This document shows positions 52,901-60,943 of a DNA stretch of 64,000 bases, piece after piece. This stretch comes from Crossiella sp. CA-258035. GTDB taxonomy: Bacteria; Actinomycetota; Actinomycetes; Mycobacteriales; Pseudonocardiaceae. The DNA is taken from positions 6,542,001 through 6,606,000 of the forward strand of contig NZ_CP116413.1 of the NCBI RefSeq assembly GCF_030064675.1, in the 5' to 3' direction. Each line of letters starts with the position of its first letter. Within the stretch, counting starts at the first letter, position 1. The notes beneath the pieces were generated by a model. The model ran no database searches. It saw nothing but the letters and a program-made list of their open reading frames with translations, and was not told where the DNA came from. The position numbers and the translations under genes were made by a program.

Positions 52901-53774
52901 TGCTGAGCTGGCCGACCACGACCTGCGCGTCCTGCAGGATGCCCGCCAGCTCGGGGCGTTGCAGGCAGTGGGTGTAGAAGTCCGAGCGGACGCCGATGAC
53001 CACCCTGGCCCTGGTCAGCTCGTCGTCGGTGGCCGCGCGCAACGCGGACAGGAACGCCGAGCGCTCGGCGGGGTCGGCGCACAGGGTGAACAGCTCCTCG
53101 AACTGGTCCACCACGAGCAGGAACTCCGCGCCCGCGGGCTCGCCGTCGAGCAGCTGGCGCAGCGCGAGCCCGAGGTTGCGCGGCTGTGCGCGGAGGTCGG
53201 CGGCGAGCCGGCCGGCCGGGGTGCGCAGGCGGGCGGCCAGCGCCACCGCGCACTCCTCCAGCGGGCGGGCGCCGGGGGTGACCACGAGCGCGGGACCGGC
53301 CTTGGGCAGCACCCCGGCGCGCAGCACCGAGGACTTGCCGGAGCCGGAGGCGCCGACCACCGCGACGAACCGCCGCCGGGCCAGCAGGCCGATGAGCTTG
53401 TCCACCAGGTCGGCCCGGCCGAAGAACCGGTCGGCGTCCTCGGCCTGAAAGGCGGCCAGGCCGGGATAGGGCGGGCGTTCGCCGTCGATCTCCCTCGGCT
53501 GGGCCGGATCGAGCTCCGCGGCCGCGTCCCGCCACCGCTTCTCCCACTCCGCTTCCTCGCCGCCGCAGGCCTTGGCGTAGGCGAGGGTGACCGCCAGGCT
53601 GGGCAGCCGGTCGCCGCGCGCGGCCTGGGCGAGGGTGGCCATGGAGAAGTGCGCCTGCCGGGCGAGCTCCCGGTAGCTCGGGTTGCCCGCCTGCTGCCGC
53701 AGCGCGCGCAGCTCGCCGGCGAAGCGCTGGACCGGTCCCCCGTCCGGATCCAGTGGACGTTCTGGCCGTGGCAT
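49953..53774 (-). CDS. HTH-nSTAND NTPase-TM-WD40 repeat signalling protein
   Basis: The 1273-residue protein begins with an XRE-type helix-turn-helix (about 15-75: AGNPSYRELARQAHFSMATLAQAARGDRLPS), then an AAA/STAND NTPase with Walker A GASGSGKSS (141-149) and Walker B LLVVDQFEELF (219-229), a winged region (SVEITHEALIRSWPRL), one membrane helix (about 525-545) and 14 WD40 repeats, most carrying a D[VI]RDP-like loop, enough for two propellers. The start is ATG 53774 after GGGGGAAG. Such proteins are common in large actinomycete genomes and are thought to be sensors or scaffolds. The membrane helix puts the WD40 part outside. Confidence 0.88.
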   Translation of the reverse strand: MPRPERPLDPDGGPVQRFAGELRALRQQAGNPSYRELARQAHFSMATLAQAARGDRLPSLAVTLAYAKACGGEEAEWEKRWRDAAAELDPAQPREIDGERPPYPGLAAFQAEDADRFFGRADLVDKLIGLLARRRFVAVVGASGSGKSSVLRAGVLPKAGPALVVTPGARPLEECAVALAARLRTPAGRLAADLRAQPRNLGLALRQLLDGEPAGAEFLLVVDQFEELFTLCADPAERSAFLSALRAATDDELTRARVVIGVRSDFYTHCLQRPELAGILQDAQVVVGQLSTDELRAAIVEPAVRAGCSVETALVTRLVADASGRPGVLPLVSHALLETWRRRRGTTLTLSGYDAVGGIEHAVARTAEEVHSGLTEAQRALLRRILLRLTALGEGTEDTKRRIHRTELDTEDPDTASVLDRLTAARLLTRDGDSVEITHEALIRSWPRLRGWLTEDREGLRVHRQLTEAAAGWETEDRDPGALYRGSRLAVARDWAARNEDTLSAGEQRFLTASLAEQTRQDQVDRRRTRRLRQAVALLTAMLVLSVAATGFAVDSQRMADEERTTTVAQRVADRAISLRGANPGLAARLSLAAYRLAPILETRGSLLSTYVTHYASPLTEQGNTVGAAVYSPDGRNMVVANQNSTMSLWDVRDRRHPHRVRTLHGHTGPVSSIAYRPGGGLIASGAGDATVRFWDVADPLQGKEIGRLPWTGASIASLAFDRTGNLLAVAAVDGVVELWDVRDPRAATRKARFQDTMTVHGMAFSPDERTFAIVGSGEPPVRLWDISDPGNPKSKGGLPVDRQSAFGAAFNHDGTLFATGAPDRSIRVWDMRDARKPVGLPPLTGHHDTVFDLSFRPGEDTLVSGALDNDIRVWHLRDRRNPRAGAVLRKHTDIVRSVVFHPDGRTLASGSLDQSVRLWDFADPEHPAELPELSAHTGPVRTAVLHPAQKVLVTGSADHTVRLWDVRDQQHPRLLKILQGHDDVVYDVRFSADGKLMATSTLGGTVRLWSVGDLDDIRPRGELKGHVDGVLSMAFADGGATLITGSVDSTVALWDIRDPDRPQRGAVLNSPANAIMSVAYNEKTKVLAAAGADRVIRLWRVRDSGQATLLAAATGHTDMLYSVAINPEGTLLASTSADHSVRLWDIRDPDHPRLAETKKEHGNTTYSVAFRGDGNMLASTGADQTLRLWEVSGQGRLTEAAVLALHKDRVYSVQFSPDGKTMVSGGHDGVVLLWDADPEQAAARVCELPAPELSPQEWEQYFPDVPQRPSCR

Positions 53775-53899
53775 CTTCCCCCACCCGGATTGTGTGCGCG
53801 TTGATTGTGCAGCCCGGGTGGCGAAGCCACACAACAATGGAGGAGCTAAAACTGTTCGTGGGGAGGGACCACGCGGAACCTGGGGGCCGCGCGTGGCGG

Positions 53900-53935
53900 A
53901 AGGCCCGTCGCTCCGGCACCGGAGCGGCGGGCCTT
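53900..53935. terminator. Strong hairpin after the GH2 remnant
   Basis: Stem AAGGCCCGTCGCTCCGG / CCGGAGCGGCGGGCCTT, 17 bp with one T-G pair and a CA loop, 9 bp beyond the GH2 stop on the minus strand. Confidence 0.8.
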
Positions 53936-53943
53936 ACCCGTTC

Positions 53944-55309
53944 TCAGCCGGCGAGTGTCCAGGTCACCGTGTCGGTGTAGGAGCGGCCGTTCTTCTCCCC
54001 CGTCACCGAGACCACGTTCGCGCCGGGCCGCAGCGTGACCGGCCAGGTGTGCACGCGGTCGGCGGCGGCCTTGGCGCCCTGGGCGAGGCCGTTGACGGTG
54101 AGGGTGACCGCGTCCAGGTTGGCGTAGACCTTGACCGTGGTGGCCGCGGCGGTGCGCTGGGTCCACCGGCGGCTGGCCAGGTACACCGTGGGCTCGGGCG
54201 ACCAGTTGGCCTTGTAGTAGTAGAAGGCGTCCTTGCGGACCTGCCGGTCGTAGGTGACCAGGCCCTTGTCGTTGCGGCCGTCGGCGTCGCCCTTGTGCGT
54301 GGCGTAGGTGGACAGCCGCCCGGAGTCCTCGGCGTCGGCCTGCTTGGCCAGGGCGTCCAGGATGCCGTTGGTGACCGCGTTGTCGGTGGCCTGCTCGTTG
54401 CCGATGCCCCAGAAGAACACCGAGGGGTGGTTGAAGTTCTGCCGGATCAGCTCGCACAGCGGCTGCGCCACATTGGCCCGGAAACCGGCTGAGTCGGTGA
54501 CCTGGTTGACCAGCGGGATCTCCGTCCACACCACGTAGCCGCGCCGGTCAGCCAGTCCCAGCACGTGCTGGGACTGCTGGTAGTGCGCGGTGCGGTAGGC
54601 GTTGACGCCCATCTCGTCCATCAGGTCGAAGTCTTGCCGCTGCTGGGCCGGGCTGACGCCCAGCCGTGGCCGAGCCGGTCCTGGTGCGCGTTAACCCGCG
54701 CAACTGGAGCCGCCGGCCGTTGAGGGAGAAGCCGGTGCTCTCATCGACGGTGGCCGAGCGCTGGCCCAGCGGCTGGCTGAGCGCGTCGGTGACCCGGCCG
54801 GTGGCGGCGTCGAGGATCTCCACGTGCGCGCGGTAGAGGTAGGGGTCGGCCTTGCTCTGCCAGTGGCGCGGGTCGCGCACGGTCAGGGTCTGCACGGTGC
54901 TGAATTCACTGGCCGCGGCCACGGCCCGGGGCGCGGAGGTGTTGTCCGTGGTGACGGCGCGCTGGCGCAGGTAGACACCAGGGCCGCCGTAGTCGCCCAG
55001 GCGCAGCGCGAGCGGGTCGACGGAGATCAGGCCGACCGAGCGGTAGATGCCGCCGAAGAAGGTGTAGTCGGCCGACAATGGCGCGACGTCGGGGTGGGCG
55101 GCGTTGTCGACCCGCACCGCGAGCACGTTGTCCTGTCCCGGTTTCAGCGCGGCGGTGGCGTCGAACCGGAAGGCGGCGTAGCCACCGAATCCAGGCAACT
55201 GAGCGCCGGGTGAATCCGCGCGATGAAAACGCCAGCCGGAGTCCAGGCTGGCGCGGTGACGCGCTTTCGGAGTTTCACAGGCCGCCGCAGCTGGCGCGAC
55301 CGCCACCAT
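53944..55309 (-). pseudogene. Remnant of a GH2 beta-galactosidase/glucuronidase
   Basis: The first part (from about 55309, after a Sec-like signal) has SLDSGWRFHRADSPGAQ, then jumps to a sugar-binding end FRFDATAALKPGQDNVLAVRVDN and a GH2 Ig domain. At about 54690 and 54665 the frame shifts twice by one lost G, passing through VNAHQDRLGHGW into SPAQQRQDFDLMDEMGVNAYRT. The acid/base Glu in GNEQATDN is present, but the nucleophile segment is missing: TYATHKGDADG joins directly to NDKGLVTYDRQVRKDAFYYYKANW. So about 100 residues are lost at two sites as well as two frameshifts. This cannot be an active GH2 enzyme. Confidence 0.82.
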
Positions 55310-55758
55310 TCCGGATGCGGCCAGGGTTAATGAGCAGACCAGAATGATAGGCGGAACCGGGACACAACACCACCTCGTTGTTCATGTACGTGAACGGTGT
55401 TCTGCTGGTTGAATGATCCAGAAGGCCAGCGACGGCCCATCACGGCGAGCAAGGGCCATTAGTCGCCACGACCGACTGAACAACTGCCGATCGACTGTCC
55501 GGTCCGGAGTGGTCAGCAGCCCGGTCAGAGATCATCACGAGGTGGTAAACATGCAGTTCAGCGCGCTGTAGTTGTGCGGTCGTTGGTTGTACGTCGTCGG
55601 CTCCGAAGCCGTACAACGCCGAAGGCGATAGAACTGGACTCGGCAGGGACACCGTCGCGACTGGGGGTCGCGACGGTGCAACGCCGGCGGTCTCCCTCGA
55701 CCGCGCGCGGCAGGGCCGCCCCGTCCCACGGCGGCCCTGCCGCGTATCCGGCCCAGGT
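55310..55758. other. Intergenic region between GH2 remnant and VOC gene
   Basis: No supported gene. It carries the VOC gene terminator at 55707-55743 and an AT-richer part around 55380-55620 (for example GTAGTTGTGCGG, CGTTGGTTGTACG) that may hold leftover promoter elements of the decayed GH2 gene. Confidence 0.5.
55707..55743 (-). terminator. Hairpin terminator of the VOC gene
   Basis: A perfect 14-bp stem GCGGCAGGGCCGCC / GGCGGCCCTGCCGC with a 9-base loop lies 16 bp past the VOC stop codon. Confidence 0.82.
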
Positions 55759-56238
55759 TCAGGATTCGCTGTTCGTCCATTCCAGCGCGGCGGCCGCGAC
55801 CTCCTCATCGGGCACGTCCCGGTCGTGCCGGGCGATGCACCAGCGAATACCGGCCGGGCAGCGGAAAACACCCATGCGGTCCCCGGAAAAGGAGTCCGCG
55901 ACCGGGTTGATGGGAGTCGCGCCCAGTTCGACGGCCTTCGCGAAAACCTCGTCCACATCGGTGGTCCAGAAGGTCATGGTGAACGCGTTGCCCTCGGCCG
56001 GGCTGGGCAGGATGCCGTATTCGGGCATGGGTTCGCTGAGCTGGAACATGCTGTCGCCGAGGCGGAGCTCGGCGTGCATGACCTGGCCGTCGGGGGTGTC
56101 CATCCGCTTGACCACCTCCGCGCCCAGGGCCTGCTGGTAGAAGTCGATGGCCTTGGCGCAGCCGGGGGCGGCGAAGAAGACGTTGAGGCGGTGGTAGCCG
56201 GCCGGGGCGGGGCCGGTGGCGGTGGTGTTGTCGGTCAT
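55759..56238 (-). CDS. VOC-family protein (PhnB-like)
   Basis: The 159-residue protein has YHRLNVFFAAPGCAKAIDFYQQALGAEVVKRMDTPDGQVMHAELRLGDSMFQLSEPMPEYG and DVDEVFAKAVELGATPINPVADSFSGDRMGVFRCPAGIRWCIA, the PhnB-like VOC pattern. Function unknown. I take ATG 56238 over 56247 because AGGA is better spaced. It is divergent by 19 bp from an AraC regulator. Confidence 0.85.
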   Translation of the reverse strand: MTDNTTATGPAPAGYHRLNVFFAAPGCAKAIDFYQQALGAEVVKRMDTPDGQVMHAELRLGDSMFQLSEPMPEYGILPSPAEGNAFTMTFWTTDVDEVFAKAVELGATPINPVADSFSGDRMGVFRCPAGIRWCIARHDRDVPDEEVAAAALEWTNSES

Positions 56239-56257
56239 GTGAGGCATCCTGGCGACC

Positions 56258-57103
56258 GTGCCCACCGACCGGCTTGGACAAACGCGACAGCTCGCCACGA
56301 CGAGCGAGTACGGCGTGCTCGGGGTGCGCGACATCGACTTCACCCTGGAGCGGGTGCCGGTCTCGCCGGACCTGTCCTCGCTGGTGGAGCGGCACTGGCT
56401 GGTGTCGTGGGCGTTGCCGCCGGGGCGGCGAGCCTCGGTGACGCTGCTGCCGCACCCGTGCGTGAACCTGGTCTTCGACCGGGGGCAGCTGGCGGTGAGC
56501 GGGGTGGGCAGCGCGCGGTTCAGCTACACCTACGAGGGCGTGGGCCGGGTGTTCGGGGTGAAGTTCCGGCCGGGTGGGTTCCTGCCGTTCCTGGGCGCGC
56601 CGGTGGCCGAGCTGACCGATCAGGTGCGGCCGCTGTCGGCGCTGTGGGGCGCGGACGCGGCGGCGATGGCCGCCGAGCTGGGCGCGGCCACCGATCTGGA
56701 CGCGCTGGTGGCGGTGGCCGAGCGGTACCTGCGGGCGCACTGGCCGGGGCCGGATCCGGAGACGGCGCGGGTGGGGCGGATCGTGCGGGCGCTGCTGCAC
56801 GACCGGGAGATCACCAGGGTGGCGGACGTGTGCGAGCGCTTCGGCATCACCCCGCGCTCGCTGCAACGGCTGTTCCACCGGCATGTCGGGGTGAGCCCGA
56901 AGTGGGTGCTGCGCCGCTACCGGCTGCACGAGGCGGCGGCCCGGCTGGCCGAGGGCACCTCGGGCACCTGGACCGAGGTGGCGGTGGAGCTGGGCTACTT
57001 CGACCAGTCGCACTTCATCCGGGACTTCACCCAGGCGATCGGGCTGACCCCGGTCGCCTACGCGGCGGCCTGCCAGGCGCGGCAGGCCCCCCTCAGCGCG
57101 TGA
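56258..57103 (+). CDS. AraC-family transcriptional regulator
   Basis: The 281-residue protein begins at GTG 56258. It has an N-terminal domain with HPCVNLVFDRGQLAVSGVGSARFSY...GVKFRPGGFLPFLG and a C-terminal AraC domain (RVADVCERFGITPRSLQRLFHRHVGVSPKWVLRRYRLHEAA...LGYFDQSHFIRDFTQAIGLTPVAY). This type often regulates a neighbouring VOC gene. The stop overlaps the convergent gene by 11 bp. Confidence 0.9.
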   Translation: MPTDRLGQTRQLATTSEYGVLGVRDIDFTLERVPVSPDLSSLVERHWLVSWALPPGRRASVTLLPHPCVNLVFDRGQLAVSGVGSARFSYTYEGVGRVFGVKFRPGGFLPFLGAPVAELTDQVRPLSALWGADAAAMAAELGAATDLDALVAVAERYLRAHWPGPDPETARVGRIVRALLHDREITRVADVCERFGITPRSLQRLFHRHVGVSPKWVLRRYRLHEAAARLAEGTSGTWTEVAVELGYFDQSHFIRDFTQAIGLTPVAYAAACQARQAPLSA

Positions 57104-58187
57104 GCCGCAGTGGCAGCTCCGCCACCAGCGGTTCGGCGGTCAGCGTGGCGCGGACCTGGTCGCCCTGTTCGGCGGTGCCGTTGCGGGCGTCGAAGCGGGC
57201 GGCCAGTTCCAGGGCCTGCTCGGCGAGCTCGTCGCGGAGGGCGGCCGAGGGCCAGTCCACGGCGTCCCGCTCGCGGTAGGCCGGGCGGCGGACGGCGGTC
57301 TCCGGCGCTCTGGTGAGCAGCAGCGCGCCGGCCGCCGCGAAGCGCATGGCCGCGGCCGGGGTGCAGGGTTCGTCCAGCCAGCCGAGGTGCCTGGTCAGGA
57401 GCTCCAGGCCGCGCTGGTGGTTGCCGGTGACCGCGCAGAAGACCAGGTGCTCGGCGAGCAGGCCGAGTTTGGCGCGGTCGTGGCGCAGGGCCGGGTAGGC
57501 GTCGCGGTGCGCGTCGGCGGCCTCGGTGAGCCTGCCGGTGCGCAGGTAGGGCAGCAGCAGGTTGGTGCGGATGCTCTGCGGCTGCTCGTAGCAGTTGAGC
57601 CGGCCGCTGAGCACCGGCCGCGCGGTGGCCAGCGCTTCCTCGTCGCGGCCCAGCCAGACCAGGTGGTTGATCTTGCCGTTGGGTTCGCAGCCGTCGCAGT
57701 CGGAGAGCTCGCCGCGCGGGCTGGCCTGCCAGAGCCGGAACTGCTCGGCGGCGGTGTCCCGGTCGCCGAGGTGGCGGGCGAGCAGTTCCCGGTACTGGTG
57801 CACCGGGTTCATGCTGTGCCCGGCCTGCCGGTAGCGGCGTTCCATGTCCTCGAGCACGGCCTGGGTCTGGGCGAGGGGGACCTCGGGGAAGTCGGCGAGG
57901 CTGGCCACGATGCCCTTGAAGTCCCAGAGCAGGTCCTGGTCCAGGTCCGGGTCGCCCTCGCCGCGGTCGTAGGCGGCCAGGCACCAGGCGAAGGGCACGA
58001 AGGACTTGGCGGGTTCGCCGCCGTAGCGGTAGGTCTCCAGGCTCAGGATGCGGGCGGCGTAGCGCAGGTCGTCCCGGCCGAGTGCGTCGGCCTGCCGCAC
58101 GACCTCCTCCACCGCGGCGATGCGGGCCGGGCCGAAGGGCAGCTCGTCGGCGGCGCGCAGCTCGGCTTCCAGCTGCTCGGGGCTCAT
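57093..58187 (-). CDS. Uncharacterised TPR-like protein, a copy of the N-terminal part of its neighbour
   Basis: The 364-residue protein is nearly the same as residues 1 to about 365 of the protein encoded next upstream: SPEQLEAELRAADELPFGPARIAAVEEVVRQADALG, EAYRYGGEPAKSFVPFAWCLAAYDRGEGD-type blocks, and SDCDGCEPNGKINHLVWLGRDEEA. It is mostly helical and TPR-like. The start overlaps the upstream stop (ATGA). It looks like an internal duplication that kept only the first half. Role unknown. Confidence 0.72.
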   Translation of the reverse strand: MSPEQLEAELRAADELPFGPARIAAVEEVVRQADALGRDDLRYAARILSLETYRYGGEPAKSFVPFAWCLAAYDRGEGDPDLDQDLLWDFKGIVASLADFPEVPLAQTQAVLEDMERRYRQAGHSMNPVHQYRELLARHLGDRDTAAEQFRLWQASPRGELSDCDGCEPNGKINHLVWLGRDEEALATARPVLSGRLNCYEQPQSIRTNLLLPYLRTGRLTEAADAHRDAYPALRHDRAKLGLLAEHLVFCAVTGNHQRGLELLTRHLGWLDEPCTPAAAMRFAAAGALLLTRAPETAVRRPAYRERDAVDWPSAALRDELAEQALELAARFDARNGTAEQGDQVRATLTAEPLVAELPLRLTR

Positions 58188-60943
58188 CGGCCACCTTCCC
58201 TGATCTGGGCCAGTAGTTCCTCGACGTGTTCCCGTTGCGGCGCCTCCGGTTCGAGGCGGTCCAGCGCGGCGGTGAGCAGCGGTTCGGCTTCCGCGCCGCG
58301 CCCCAGCTCCATCAGCAACCGGCCGCGGAAGACGTCCGCGGTCAGCGCCGGCCCTTCGGCCCCTGGCAGCCGGTGGAAGCCCTCGGCGGCGGCACTCGCC
58401 CTGGCCAGCGCGGGGTTCTTGTCCTGCGCGAGGGTGAGGATGCGGGCCGCGTCGTGGTCCAGCAGCGCCCGCTGGAAGACCTCGGGCGGTTCCTCGCCCA
58501 GGGTGGCGGCGAGGGTGTCGGCTTCGGCGAGCGCGGTGCGGGCGTGGTTGTTCTCCCTGGCCCAGTGCCAGGACAGCGCGGCCAGGCGGCGGTGTTCCAG
58601 CTCCCGCAACGGTTCTCCCAGTCCGGCCAGGGCCTCGGCGGCGGCCTGGTGGCGGCGGGCGGCCTCGGCGTCGCGGTCCAGCTCGTCCAGGATGTCGGCG
58701 GCGATGCCGTGCATCTGGGCCAGGCCGTACCGGTTGTCCTGCTCGGCGCACTGGGCGGCCAGCTCGTCCAGCACGGTCAGCGCGGCGTCGGACTGGCCGA
58801 GCGCGCGGTGGGCGTGGGCGAGCAGGAACTGGGCGCGGCCGCGCTGGTCGGGCTCGGCGGCCTCGGCGAGGACCTCCTCGGCCAGGTCGGCGGCCTGGTC
58901 CGGGCGGTCGGTGGCCAGCGCGGCGGCGGCCAGGTCGAGCTTGATCTCCAGCAGGTCCAGCGCCACCTCGAACCGCAGGGCGTCGGTGAGCGCGGCGGTG
59001 AGGTGCCCGAACGCCTCCTGCGCCCGGTCCAGGTGGTGGGCGGAGCGGCCCGCGTGGTGCTGGGCGAGCACCCGGACCAGCGGGTCCCCGGTGTCGGCTG
59101 CCGCGGTGTAGAGCGGGTAGGCGGTGTCGATGTCCTCGAGCACGGAGCAGGTGTGCGCGGCGGTCAACTGGGTGCGGCGCAGCAGCAACGACGGCGGCAG
59201 CTCGGCCAGGATCTCCACCGCGCGCAGCATGGGCCCGACGGCGGCGGCGTGGTCCGGTTCCTCCCGGTCGATCCAGACCTGGACCAGCTCCAGCCAGCAG
59301 TCCGCGGCCAGCCGCCGGTCCGGGTGGCCGTCGGTGGCCTCGGCCAGTTCCCGGCCGAGCCGGATGGCGGCCTCGGTGTCGCCGGTCTCCCGGAACGCGT
59401 CCACGATCCGGCAGCGGGCGCGCACCAGCGCGCGCTCGTCCCCGAGGGCGGCGAGCTCCTCGGCCACGGCGTGCAGTTCGGGCAGGCCCCGCTCGGCCCG
59501 GTGGTCGTAGCAGCAGACCAGGGCGGCCCGGCTGCGGGCGGTGGCGGCCAGCACCGGCTCGCCGTGCTCGGCGAAGATCGCCGCGGCCTCGCGCAGCATG
59601 CCTTCGGCGGCGGCCGGGTCGTCCTCGAACAGGTCCAGGGCCCTCGCGCCGAACCGCTTGGCGTGCAGTACCGGCGGCGGTTGCGGGCAGACCTCGTCGA
59701 AGCGGGCCCACAGCGCGGCCGAGCGGTCGTAGTCGCCGAGCTCAGCGGCCTCCTCAGCCGCGTCGGCCAGCTCCTCCGGCGTCTGCGGGAAGCTGACCGG
59801 CGGCGGTGCGGCCACCGCGAGCCGGGCGGCGGCGCGGGCCGGTCCGGACAGCGGCAGGTGCTCCACCAGCGGTTCGGCGACCAGGGTGGCGCGGATCCGG
59901 TCGCCCTGTTCGGACGTGCCGTTGCGGGCGTCGAAGCGGGCGGCCAGCTCCAGTGCCTGCTCGGCCAGCTCGTCGCGCAGGACGGCGGCCGGCCAGTCCA
60001 CGGCGGCCCGGTCGCGGTAGGCGGGGCGGCGGACCGGGGTGTCCGGATGACCGGCCTCGACGACCCTGGTGAGCACCAGCGCGGCGGCCGCGGCGAAGCG
60101 CATCGCGGTGGCCGGGGTGTTGGGCTCGTCCAGCCAGCCGAGGTGGCGTTCGAGGAGTTCCAGGCCGCGCGGGTGGTTGCCGGTGCGGGCGCAGAAGATC
60201 AAGTGCTCGGCGATCAGGCCGAGCTCGGCGCGGTCGTGCCGCGCCGCCCGGTAGGCGCTGCGGTGCGCTTCGGCGGCCTCGGTGAGTCTGCCGGTGCGCA
60301 GGTAGGGCAGCAGCAGGTCGGTGCGGATGCCGTGCGGCTGCTCGCGGCAGCTGAGCTGGCCGCTGAGCACCGGCAGCGCGAGCGCGACCGCTTCCTCGTC
60401 CCGGCCCAGCCACACCAGGTGGTTGATCTTGGCGTTGGGTTCGCAGCCCGCGCAGTCGGAGAGCTCCCCGCGGGGGCTGGCCTGCCAGCGCCGGAACTGC
60501 TCGGCCGCGGTGTCCCGGTCGCCGACGTGCCTGGCCAGGAACTCGCGGTACTGGTGCACCGGGTTCATGCCGTGCCCGGCCTGCCGGTAGCGGCGCTCCA
60601 TGTCCTCCAGCACGGCTTTGGTCTGGTCCAGGGGGACCTCGGGGAAGTCGGCGAGGCTGTGCACGATGCCCTTGAAGTTCCAGAACAGGTGGTGGTCCAG
60701 CCGCCGGTCGCCCTCGCCGCGGTCGTAGGCGGCCAGGCACCAGGCGAAGGGCACGAAGGTCTTCGCCGGTTCCGCGCCGTAGCGGTAGGCCTCCAGGCTG
60801 AAGATCCGCGCGGTGTACTGGAGGTCGGCCAGGCCGAGCGCGTCGGCGTGCCGGATGACGTCCTCCACCGCGGCGGTGCGGGCCGGGCCGTAGGGCAGGT
60901 CCCGGCTGGCGAACAGCTTGGCTTCCAGCTCCTCGGGGCTCAC
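58184..60943 (-). CDS. Large TPR-like protein downstream of an Hsp90-family gene
   Basis: The 919-residue protein starts at GTG 60943, overlapping the Hsp90-like stop. The N-terminal 365 residues match the 364-residue neighbour, including SDCAGCEPNAKINHLVWLGRDEEA. From about 385 on it is a string of helical TPR-like repeats (for example AEEAAELGDYDRSAALWARFDEV, GRAQFLLAHAHRALGQSDAALTVLDELAAQ), suited to bind partners. The operon Hsp90-TPR-TPR suggests a client-adaptor arrangement, as TPR proteins bind Hsp90 in eukaryotes, but this is inference. Confidence 0.75.
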   Translation of the reverse strand: MSPEELEAKLFASRDLPYGPARTAAVEDVIRHADALGLADLQYTARIFSLEAYRYGAEPAKTFVPFAWCLAAYDRGEGDRRLDHHLFWNFKGIVHSLADFPEVPLDQTKAVLEDMERRYRQAGHGMNPVHQYREFLARHVGDRDTAAEQFRRWQASPRGELSDCAGCEPNAKINHLVWLGRDEEAVALALPVLSGQLSCREQPHGIRTDLLLPYLRTGRLTEAAEAHRSAYRAARHDRAELGLIAEHLIFCARTGNHPRGLELLERHLGWLDEPNTPATAMRFAAAAALVLTRVVEAGHPDTPVRRPAYRDRAAVDWPAAVLRDELAEQALELAARFDARNGTSEQGDRIRATLVAEPLVEHLPLSGPARAAARLAVAAPPPVSFPQTPEELADAAEEAAELGDYDRSAALWARFDEVCPQPPPVLHAKRFGARALDLFEDDPAAAEGMLREAAAIFAEHGEPVLAATARSRAALVCCYDHRAERGLPELHAVAEELAALGDERALVRARCRIVDAFRETGDTEAAIRLGRELAEATDGHPDRRLAADCWLELVQVWIDREEPDHAAAVGPMLRAVEILAELPPSLLLRRTQLTAAHTCSVLEDIDTAYPLYTAAADTGDPLVRVLAQHHAGRSAHHLDRAQEAFGHLTAALTDALRFEVALDLLEIKLDLAAAALATDRPDQAADLAEEVLAEAAEPDQRGRAQFLLAHAHRALGQSDAALTVLDELAAQCAEQDNRYGLAQMHGIAADILDELDRDAEAARRHQAAAEALAGLGEPLRELEHRRLAALSWHWARENNHARTALAEADTLAATLGEEPPEVFQRALLDHDAARILTLAQDKNPALARASAAAEGFHRLPGAEGPALTADVFRGRLLMELGRGAEAEPLLTAALDRLEPEAPQREHVEELLAQIREGGR

